Origin: Ctena decussata
Taxonomy: Eukaryota > Mollusca > Bivalvia > Lucinida > Lucinidae
DNA: 64,000 nt
Direction of reading: 5' to 3'
Assembly (NCBI GenBank): GCA_963989385.1
Contig: OZ022501.1
Span: 85,916,979-85,980,978, forward strand
Shown here: piece after piece, positions 55,046 through 64,000 of the stretch
Layout of the letters: the number at the start of each line of letters is the position of its first letter
How positions within the stretch are numbered: the first letter of the stretch is position 1
Notes under the pieces: generated by a model
What the model was told of the DNA's origin: nothing
Databases searched by the model: none
Seen by the model: only the letters and a program-made list of their open reading frames with translations
Translations under genes and position numbers: made by a program

Positions 55046-56867
55046 AATTATCAGTTACCCTGTTTACGAGTCACTACAGCAGTCGCCTTTTCCGGAATTC
55101 GGTTTGATGAATGCAGACCTAAACATAAAACAGCTCTGGATCGTTTCATTTCCAATTCTCGGAACCATTTGTAACCACAAAAGCTGTAGAAAAATAGCTG
55201 CAGTGTGGTCTGTGTTTCAGCCTTGTGTATTGCTACATCAGCTGTGAAATGTTAACAGCGGCTGTTACGGGACTTGTGTGAAGAGCTTTACATTCAGGGC
55301 ATAGGGGCAAACATTGTTTACAAAAGAAAACAAGAAAAAAATAATCTCACAGGCAGTGGAGATACAAATTCTGTAATTAAGTTGAAAACTAACAAAATAA
55401 GGCCTGTTATTGCATATCAACACATCGAACCGTGTTACAAATGCGCGTCTAAAGGTAATCACCTTTCGTTTAAAAATATCACATGATCCAGGCATGTATT
55501 TTTTTGTGGACAATGACTTAAGTTTTTAACACGGCGTAAACATGACGTCGAATAAGAAATTGGGAACCAGAATGCCAATGGCTGACTCTTCATGGGAATG
55601 GGAAAAAACAGACCGGGGTAAAAATAGACAAATTCAGTATTGTTTTCTATTACGAGAAATTGCATTAGGAAATCAGAACCAAAGCTTGATTTTAAAGATT
55701 ATTTTCCGCGTAAAACCGACTGCTGGGGTATCTTGTAAACAGAGTATAGTTGTGTGTTTACGCAAAATATCAGGTTCGATAATAAACCTACTTAGTTTCA
55801 CTTGACTCTAACAAAACGTCCGGTAGACTTAGAGACTTAGGATACCTCGAAGTTCTACAGAAAAAACAGCGTTCTCGAAGCAACAACATATAGAGTATCT
55901 CTGAATGGTTAAAAATGGAACGCTTATCCGTCCATTCACTGAATACAAAACAGTGCCTCCAGTCAAACAATTTTCTTCTGATGTCAATACAACATGTACA
56001 AAGTCGAGTCTTATCCATTTATCCATAAAGACTAATCAGCTATGTTCTGGTAATATAAGGCCACGTAGGCTATATCGTTTTATACTTTCCAATTACACAT
56101 GTTTCATGAAATCCACTTGTGCAAGCTTATATCAGATTTCGACCGTTTCAGTGCTACCTTTATCGGCAAATATACATATTCGCTTTTTATCTGTGCATTA
56201 TATCTACTTATATGTACAAAATCTAAAATTTATTTTGATTGATAATATTTGTAATTTGCATAGAAATTGTTTTTGTTTACATTTAAATGGTTAAGTCTCG
56301 AGAACGTGACTGCAGGGGAAGTGTCTGTATAACAACAATTTGAAGCATAGGAATCTCATCTGTTTTTCTTTCCCACAAACTGTGCATTAGAATTCAAAAT
56401 GATTTTGTAGTCAATTCATTTCACTATATCACACGACCAAAAAGCTGATTTGATAAATACAACGCAAATCTTATCCTTTATTAGCTCAACCGAATTGCGG
56501 CAAACTAACAGGCCTTAATTTAGAAGGTTATTTGATTTTTACGCATCTAACCACCTTGTTTGGCCCTACCTGAAAGATTTTAATTCAGTTTTATTTTCAG
56601 ATACCTTTCCTGGTGCTGGTAAGACAAATTCTTGTCTAGGATATTTTCAAGAAGTGATATATGTAGATTTATAGTGGACATTTATTCTTTTGGAATCAAT
56701 CATACTGATACACATATCATGTACAGGCATTGGTACTGTGTTTACTCTTGCATAGGATCCTCCAGGCTTATGTTATAACTTTTTTCGTAGATCTGATATT
56801 GGTAACCAACCATTTGTAAGTACCGAGTCCCAAGAAGAAGAAGTAAAATAATTTACCTACACGTACC
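55046..56867. other. No gene seen
   Basis: Several frames of 70-129 codons overlap on both strands with no recognisable domain; not called. Confidence 0.35.
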
Positions 56868-57006
56868 TACCGGATTTGTTCGATTATAAGACCGGGATTT
56901 TCGAAGGGAAATCCCATTCTATAGCTGAATTACATAATACTGATTTACATACATGTATTTGCTGTAAGAAGAGTGGGCTCCTGTCTTATAACTGAATATG
57001 TACGGT
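56868..57006. mobile_element. MITE, TACxGTAT family, copy 2
   Basis: TACCGGATTTGTTCGATTAT ... TATAACTGAATATGTACGGTA; also shares GGGATTTTCGAAGGGAAATCCC. Partner of 2596-2804, shorter because the central palindrome is smaller. Confidence 0.6.
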
Positions 57007-57369
57007 ATTTACCTACCCGTGTGTTAGATGATGGAACAGAAAAGATCAAAGAAATAAGATTCTAAGATCGATCTCAACGACATGGCATTACATCATAAAA
57101 CACATTAAGAAAATTGTCTATCTTTTTCCATTAGCAATACAAATTCTCAGGAACAGATAAAATTAAAATTCAAGATTCACGATAGGATCTTGAAACTTGT
57201 ATATATGAAAAATGAGTTGTTGATTTGCAGGACTGGGGTTTGGGCTTATATTAGTTTTTCTTCTATTAAGTTTTCCATATTTGTTCATAGTAGGTTTGTA
57301 TCAAGAATCCTTTTGTTCAGGCAACTCAGAGCTACATGTATGATCACTCTGTAGTTTGTCAATGGCAAT
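57007..57369. other. No gene seen
   Basis: Nothing recognised. Confidence 0.3.
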
Positions 57370-57690
57370 GCCACTAGTGAGGATATTTGCAGACGGATCC
57401 AAGAATCTTTGGAGACTATGACGAAGTAAAACCTGGGATAGCTTTACCACATCTCAAGGTCTTTTGGCTTCGAAAAAATAATTCAGCAGGGAACTGTGAG
57501 TGGCAAAAAGGAGGTAGAAAGAATGAGAGGTGGGAAGACCATATTACGGAGTGGACAGTGATGGATTTTGGCGGCACAACAAGGGGAACCGAAGACAAAA
57601 CAAGGTGGAATGGGATTGTTGTTAAGTCATCTGTTATGCGCTAACGACCTTGCAATGCTATGAGATAAACTAGACTAGAAAGAAGCGGCT
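57370..57690 (+). pseudogene. CFDP2-type LINE 3' fragment
   Basis: C-terminal remnant of the LINE family: EDICRRIQESLETMTK at the start (usual NEEVRRKIQ), LPHLKVFWL/ISRSFGFEK, IIQQGTVSGKK, RMRGGKTILRSGQ in shifting frames, and the nucleotide tail TGCGCTAACGACCTTGCAAT-GCTATGAGATA corresponding to the LINE 3' end. 5'-truncated, typical of target-primed reverse transcription. Confidence 0.75.
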
Positions 57691-57829
57691 ACTAATCTAG
57701 GGATCGCAGGCTCGGTTCTCCTCTTCTCCAGTCTTTCGGATGAGACATTAAACCGAGGTTCCGTCTTCGTACTACCGATGTGTTGGTGAACCAAATTCAC
57801 TGTAATCACTCACGCTATGATACAATAAA

Positions 57830-57920
57830 TTCTAAATAGTAAGATCCTTTGGAAGCAAGGGGTACATAAAAGAACAGAAAATAGCAGACTCGCTTTAATT
57901 AAGTCTGTTTTTGACCAGTA
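57830..57920 (+). repeat. Direct repeat, unit 1
   Basis: TTCTAAATAGTAAGATCCTT ... TTTGACCAGTA, about 90% like 58031-58121. Confidence 0.8.
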
Positions 57921-58030
57921 ATGAAATGTGCAACACCAGCAACCCTCCTAGCACCGGCTTAAGCGGAACTCTATTTTCACTTTTTACGGCCGCCACTCGG
58001 CATAAACACCAGCTGCAGTGAAGATTTTTT

Positions 58031-58121
58031 TTCTAAATAGTAAGTTCCTTTGGAAGCAAGGAATACATCAAAGGACAGAAAATAGCAGACTCGGTTTAAG
58101 TGAGTCTGTTTATGACCAGTA
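58031..58121 (+). repeat. Direct repeat, unit 2
   Basis: TTCTAAATAGTAAGTTCCTT ... TATGACCAGTA, 201 bp after unit 1. Both contain a small palindrome AGACTCGxTTTAAxTxAGTCT. Confidence 0.8.
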
Positions 58122-58254
58122 TAACAGCGCTCCATTAAATAGTTAGAGCAGTGTACATAATGAACAGCAGTTCATGACAGGTACTCATGGTGTACCGAAC
58201 AAACAGCTCTTTCCTAGACACGTGGTTCTTTCGCAAAATAGGTATACGATAGCC

Positions 58255-58361
58255 TCCAATTCGTAACTTCTGTTGCAATATAACCTATGATAGGTTATAT
58301 TGCAACAGAAGTTACGCATTGGAAGATAGGTTATATTGCAACAGAAGTTACGCATTGGAAC
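58255..58361. repeat. Palindrome with a duplicated arm
   Basis: CCAATTCGTAACTTCTGTTG-CAATATAACCTAT is followed by its near-exact complement GATAGGTTATATTGCAACAG-AAGTTACGCATTGG. That right arm is then repeated again in direct orientation (58325-58360). Confidence 0.88.
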
Positions 58362-59434
58362 GGCCAGTATTGAAAGACTTGGGAGCTTAGAATGGTTTTA
58401 GGGTCATGTGACCCTCGCCATTAATCCTGGAATAGTTCAAAACAATAGTCAGATGTTCGGCATGCGTGCAGATTTTCTACTCATCAATAAATCAACATGG
58501 GGAACAAATAAATATAGCTAGTGTATGACGGTAAGACACAGTGTTTAGAAATAGATTTCAACTTGTTCGGCTCCGGTATGGTAATGTATGAACACATTCC
58601 TCAATAAAAAGTAATCACATTTTTGTAGTCTAAAAAGGCTGCACTATCCACATACCTTAGGGTCATCAGGCCTGGCGCCCTGATATATCGTCTGGTTTTA
58701 AAAGAATTAGAATCTCCCGACGGGGCAATAATCATGTGTAGCTTTTATCTCAGGTGTATTTGAATATGGATTAAACTTGCATGAGTTTATGTCTAAACGC
58801 AGGGAAATTTGGTTTAAACATATGTATTGTTTCTCAATTACAACTAACATACAATCAAGTGTAAACAGTACAAGCTTAGGGATTGGAACGAAAGCAAAAT
58901 GCTTATCGAGTTCCTCTCCCTGACATGAGAAAATTGTACTCAATATGGCGGAAGCTGTACATAGTAAAAGGTATATTACATTTTAAATCAAATTTTGTAC
59001 TAATTGAGATAACTAAGCAGAACTCCAACTAATCAGTAGACAAAAATAATCAATGGAAGAATAGCAGGGAAATTTGATAGGACAAATGCTATATAAAATT
59101 GTTTAGGGAGATTTGAAAGGACAAAGGTCTCACCAAGGCTTCAAACATTTGTCAACAGATTCATGGCTCCACGTTGTGTACTAAAAACAAAAAATAGCCA
59201 AATTAGTATACAATTAATAGTAGCTATACCTCATAGTTGATTAATATTCTGAGGAAGTACCAAAACAATAATTATTATTTAGAATATAATTCTAATGAAT
59301 AGCTGCATTTAACTCACGAAACTTTATTAAACCATGACATAGTTACATGTAAGACTTGTCTAGTAAAATAGAAAATAGTTAATTATCTGTGCTGATTATT
59401 CTCTTATATTTTAATTTTCAACTAATGAAATATA
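58362..59434. other. No gene seen
   Basis: AT-rich, no recognisable coding region or repeat boundary. Confidence 0.3.
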
Positions 59435-61016
59435 TACTGGACAAAAAAAGTTAGGGATCAAATATTTGACTAAAGCTTAAATCATGAAAAATAAATTACC
59501 CAAAAATTATTTTCTTCTGTTCAATACAGCTGTCAAATCGGCACAGAACTGCATGAAAAATACTGGAATCGGATCACGTGACACACCAGTAGAAACAAAT
59601 AAACAGATATACCCCTAAAACTGAAGTGGAAATTGGCAGCACCACAAAATTGAATGTCCGTGATTCTTGGCTTTATCCATGCAAAACCATTACCAGTGCT
59701 CATCAATATCTCTGTGGGTCTGAATAACTGCATGACAGCTAGTCGGTGTTCTGTTAGTGAAGTGCTAGAGGCCCATTTGGGGAATCGTTTGCCATTTTTC
59801 ATGAAATGCCTGAATTAGCCCTCCGGGAGGTTCCTGAAGCCTCTGGTTATTAGAATTGCCGTTTTGTAACATCTGTCAAGCATGTTCAATCAGATTTAAA
59901 ACTTGCAATTAACAAGACTTGTCCATCCGGACGATAGTCTCTGTCCCAAGCTCCTGGTTCATGACAATAACGCTGCGAGGACGCGCATTGTTTGTGCATT
60001 AAATGATTTAATCGGTCAATTTCAGCGAAAACGGTTGGAAACAGACTTTACATAGCGAATTTCCGCACTTGCATGCTGGTAATGAGGTCAGGATTGATGC
60101 GATTCCATAGAAATGCGATGCGATAGTCGGCAAAAAGTGACACAAATTAGCAACTGGGTCATTGGACCCATGTTCTTTTCAAAAATGAGGCCAGATTTGA
60201 ATGCAGATACCCACGATGATGGGAGAAGGGTGTGACGCCTGCCAGGTACACGTCGTGTAGACTATGAATTAAATCGTGTTGCGGAATATGACATGTCTCG
60301 AGGAGGGTGGGTGATGGTATGGTGCGGTTTCTGGATTGGCAGCTGTGTGGTCTTGCGCATGCCAGACAGAGGCGCTCTGATTGGTGTTCGAGCTAGGAAT
60401 GACACGTTTTATCCAATTACGCGACCGTATGCTGAAGTTTTTGGCCATGACATCATCGAATTACAGGGCAAATGTGGTGGACCAGTGCCTAGCGACAGAA
60501 ACAAACGCCCGCATTGACATGTCAAGTTGATCTAAAATCCAGATCAGCTTCAAATCCGACTGAGCATTCTTTGGACATGTTACACCGCCAATCCTGATCA
60601 CGAGAGGCTTTCCGAAACTCAGGGAGAGCTCATTCAGGCTTTTTGTGAAAAATGGCAAGTGATTCCCTAATAGGGCCTCTCGATATTTTCCAGAGGCATA
60701 CCGAGTGGCTGTCACGCTGTTATTCAAGCCCTTGGAGGTCACACTGAGAACTGAAAATGATTTTGCATTGATAAAGCCAAAAATATTAATGGACATTCAG
60801 TTTTGTGTTAATGCCAGTTTTCACTTTGATTTTAGGGGTATGCTTGTTTATTCATTTCTGCTGGTGTGTCATTTGATCAGATTCCAATATATGTCATGCA
60901 ATCTTGTGCAGCATTGGTAGATGTATTCAACAGAAGAAAATGATTTTTTGGAAATTACTTTTTTCGACATAAAAAATTCAGTTTAATGTTTGATCCTTAA
61001 CTTTTTTTGTCCAGTA
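59435..61016 (+). mobile_element. Tc1/mariner-type element with long inverted repeats
   Basis: Ends TACTGGACAAAAAAAGTTAG / CTTTTTTTGTCCAGTA, TA on both sides. The inverted similarity extends about 370 bp inward (59435-59800 against 60650-61016), which is why similar open frames occur on opposite strands at 59533-59802 and 60705-60920. Between lies a decayed transposase. 1582 bp is usual for the superfamily. Confidence 0.88.
60120..60640 (+). pseudogene. Tc1-type transposase remnant
   Basis: Broken in several frames. WxxVLF-SRFECR-like region near 60165-60200 precedes MSRGGWVMVWCGFWIGSCVV (usual GGGSVMVWGGI), then RNDTFYPITRPYAEVFGHDI (usual region before the second catalytic Asp), RNKRPH (usual DNARPH, so that Asp is replaced), and a stop right after. 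Remnants of the following PDLNPIEHLWD region are not readable in one frame. No active protein is possible; the helix-turn-helix N-terminus was not identified. Confidence 0.75.
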
Positions 61017-61668
61017 TAGTACAAGTATGTATATTTTGTATATTTGGTTGCGAATAGCCTGTAAGAAATTATATTCCCAAACACAGGTGTGTAATATTTT
61101 AGAAACGTGGAAACGCATACAATGAAACGTGTTTAAGTCCCGTGTTGAAACTATTTCTTACTTGAAAATTATTTTGAGTGTGAACTGATGTAGACCTACT
61201 AAGAACTAAAACTGGAAGCTAACACGGCTTACTAGATACCTCTGCAAATATTACAACTAGGTCAACAAATTTAGTTCATGACTCAGAAGTTGTTCCATGA
61301 TATGTAGAATCAAAACATCATCTCACTTTATTTATTCACTTCCAAGGTACACTATGAATTTAACTGAAATTAAATATCAAATACTTTTTTCTCAATATTT
61401 TAAGTATAAAGACGGAGTGAGTAAATGGATGAATTATGGGACGAATAAGAGCCAGCTGGCCAATCCTCAAACCCATTCTACCGCAACTACATGTAAGTAT
61501 TTAACATATATACCAGTTCTGCACGTGTATTTTAGGCATGCTGTAAAGCTCTGGTACAAACATTGTTAATAAGAAAAAATGGATTATATACCCGTACATT
61601 TACCAGAAGAAGCTCCATACCCATTTCTATAGTTCAACAGCCCATTGTCTTAAAGTACATGTACATTT
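61017..61668. other. No gene seen
   Basis: A 90-codon plus-strand frame (61297-61569) has no motif; not called. Confidence 0.3.
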
Positions 61669-61904
61669 GAGCCGCGACACGACAAAACCAACAATGTGGT
61701 TGTGCGCCCAGCGCAGACTCAGATCAGCCTGGGCATCCGCCCAGTCTGATCAGAGTCTTCGCTGTCCGCATGGAGGTAGCTTAGATCCTTAGCTACCGTT
61801 TGAGCTCTTAACGAAGAGTCTGATCAGACTGGGCGGATGTCCAGGCTGATCTAAGTCTACACTGGGCGCACAACCACATTGTTGGTTTTCTCGTGTCGCG
61901 GCTC
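61669..61904. mobile_element. MITE family A, copy 6
   Basis: GAGCCGCGACACGACAAAAC / GTTTTCTCGTGTCGCGGCTC with ATTT on both sides (61665-61668, 61905-61908). The middle (AGCTTAGATCCTTAGCTACC) is inverted relative to copies 2-5, as expected for a palindromic element with a flipped core. Confidence 0.9.
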
Positions 61905-61993
61905 ATTTAATTTGAAAATCCCATTTTGACTCAGTTGCGCACAGCACAATGGCATGAAACACATATAAAAAGTAAAAATGTAAACAAATATCA

Positions 61994-62216
61994 GGGGCCG
62001 TATTCATAAAGCCACTTAAGTCGTTGCTGTGCGGTTGCTAAGGCTTAATATCTATAAAGGAGATTCCCAACAACTATGAAATTTGGTCTGGAGGAACAGT
62101 CTTTGTAAGACTGTTCCTCCAGAGCAAATTTCATTGTTGTAGGGAATCTCCTTCAAAGAAATTTAGCCTTAGCAACAGCATAGCAACAACTTAAGTCGTT
62201 TTATGAATACGGCCCC
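61994..62216. mobile_element. MITE family B, copy 4
   Basis: GGGGCCGTATTCATAAAGCC ... GTTTTATGAATACGGCCCC. Here the inverted match extends to CAGGGGCC / GGCCCCTG. Central GGAGGAACAGTCTT-tgta-AGACTGTTCCTCC. Confidence 0.88.
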
Positions 62217-63782
62217 TGGAATCATAAGCAATTGTAAAGCCCGTGGTGCTCTAACTCATTATCTACATGTTTAACAAGATTGAAAATTTCTGTAGCTAAT
62301 AAGGTCACACAGAGTGTTTGCCATATTTGCTGTGTTAAAATATAGAGATTCGAAAAAATAGACAAATGCAGGGAAGAACAGCACCAAACATGCCAGTTTT
62401 CAGTCCCATATTGCAACAGCTCATTGTCTATTTGTATTTCAGTTCTTTATATGAAAACTTTGGCGTGAATAGGTGTTGAGAAAACTTCTCCTCAGATTTC
62501 AATGTTCAAATATTGAGGGAAAAATAAAATGGTTACATATATAAACCAAATAAGAGGGGGTAAAGGACGGGGATAAGTTTTATTCTGACGATGCAAAAAC
62601 TAATTGTCTATCAGACACTGGTCTGGCATTCAGACAGGCAACGAAAACAGCATATAGAAAACTTTCTTTTTTCTCTCATTAGAGTAAGTTTGCTTCAGAA
62701 GTATAGTCTCACGGACTATCCGGCCCCCGATTCTTGAAATAGGAATAAAAAGTTGTACTGAATTGAAATGCTTGAAAATAATGTTGGGGCTAACACGACC
62801 ATGACAACGAATTGAGTGAAGAAATTATTTTTGCACAGTATTATGCAAGACGGAATTTATGCAAAAAGCCAGTCTGACTAAGATAAGAGGTCTAACAAAC
62901 TGTCGGTAATGATAACTTGAATTTGATAAGGAAGTATGCGAAAACAATCGAGTTTTATAGAAAGTTGCTTTTTTTTGCCTGTGTTGAATGTCAGACCAGC
63001 TTGATCCGCCGACCATGTTGAAGTTTCTATCTCGTGCAGTTACCTCGAAAATGTAGCATAGATGTGTACCTTCGAAACATGGAAAGAAAGGAACCCAGAC
63101 AAATACAGGAAAGAAGAGATCAAGAAGTAGCACAGTTTCCAATTCCACGATAAAGCTGTCTAAAGATTCTGTAACGTTAAGTTGCTGAGAAAACTTTGAC
63201 AAGAAATTTTGACATTCAAAATACTGAACAAAATGAAATAATCAATAATTATTTAGAGCCTGGTTCTCAATTCACACATTGTCTATCGCTAAACCAAAGA
63301 CCAGTGTTGCTATTGTGTATTGCGCTATGCCCACTGTAAGATCAAATTTCGAAGACTAACATCTCGAAAAGCAAATATTGCAAAAAGAGACCTAGGTGTC
63401 TGTAGTCTAAAGTCATTGATCTTTTTTTCATTTGTATGGGGTTTCAGGCTTAATTTTGTGGTCAGATACAAGTACAGAAGAAAAGTGTCCAAGTCGACTC
63501 TGGCCCTTTTCTTTGGCCAATGAACCGTTTTACACAAACAACTGTTGTTATGCATGTTGACTTAGTATTCTGATGAAAGTTTGGTAATACTGCAGTCACT
63601 ATTGACATAGTTATTCTGTTTATAAATACTCTATATTTCTATTATGTTGAAAGATAGTCCAAGAACTGTCGTATTAGGAGGCTTAAAGGTGATAAATACT
63701 TTACATATGAACACTATTCAGCAGCTTGAAGCATTATGTTTTTAACGAAATAGAAAAAAGTAAACGCAACTTTGATATACAT
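62217..63782. other. No gene seen
   Basis: The 125-codon minus-strand frame at 62825-63202 has no recognised domain; rated chance. No repeat boundary. Confidence 0.35.
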
Positions 63783-64000
63783 AGAGGATCTTACATGAGT
63801 GCTCATGTATTATTGAATTTATTAAACGAGTTGGGGAAAAAGATAAGATGCGAGGCTATGCCGAGCATCTTATCGCTTTTTCCAACGAGTTTAATAAATT
63901 CAATAATACATGAGCACGAATGCAAGATTCTATTTATCATATGACACTAAAATCGCATTTTATTAGCAAATTTTGCATTAAAACGTCATGATTTCCCCAT
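63783..64000 (+). mobile_element. MITE family C, copy 3, cut by window end
   Basis: AGAGGATCTTACATGAGTGC, the AATTTATTAAACGAGTTGGG palindrome and TTTATCATATGACACTAAAA, as in 9862-10176. Its right third is beyond the window. Confidence 0.85.

Noticed and set aside
62825..63202. 125-codon minus-strand frame
   Set aside because: No recognisable domain, no splice or start context that I can defend.

Overview
The window reads as repeat-saturated animal genomic DNA, most likely from a mollusc and probably a bivalve. That is an inference from its content: CFDP2-type endonuclease/reverse transcriptase LINEs, a BEL/Pao LTR retrotransposon, tRNA-derived SINEs, many palindromic MITEs, and long arrays of ~145-180 bp modules bounded by short hairpins, an organisation known from bivalve 'pearl' and Helitron-like elements. 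I found no host gene that I could defend. All recognisable coding sequence belongs to transposable elements and is broken.

Layout. 1-5.2 kb: AT-rich DNA with MITEs and one Ser/Leu-tRNA-like SINE. 5.2-8.0 kb: two 'AGCTCACC' modular elements meeting tail to tail, one carrying a Met-tRNA-like SINE with target duplication. 9.2-10.2 kb: two MITEs. 11.0-16.2 kb: one SINE split in two by a 4.85 kb unclassified insertion, which holds an 874 bp Mutator-like foldback element; each layer has its own target duplication. 16.3-18.1 kb: another modular element. 18.6-21.9 kb: a different modular family interrupted by a 2.55 kb element with inverted ends. 22.9-31.0 kb: a BEL/Pao retrotransposon with 5-bp target duplication, whose 5' LTR carries a 1572 bp Helitron, which carries a SINE with 17-bp duplication.

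32.4-36.5 kb: two CFDP2-type LINE copies. The first has the inverted-5'-end structure expected of twin priming. The second carries a MITE. 36.5-43.2 kb: a Met-type SINE, a reverse-strand modular array, MITEs, a nested palindromic element and three SINE-like copies. 43.6-44.9 kb: a non-autonomous DNA transposon with 5-bp duplication (hAT5-like). 46.8-50.0 kb: two modular arrays. 50.7-53.2 and 54.8-62.2 kb: more MITEs, a LINE 3' fragment at 57.4 kb and a Tc1/mariner-type element with ~370-bp inverted repeats at 59.4-61.0 kb. The last 220 bases are the start of a MITE that runs off the window.

Nothing here works together as a pathway. The value of the window is its insertion stratigraphy, because several insertions can be ordered by nesting and proved by intact target duplications or by an empty-site comparison inside the window (the two BEL LTRs). 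All similarity statements are by eye; no alignment or database search was run.
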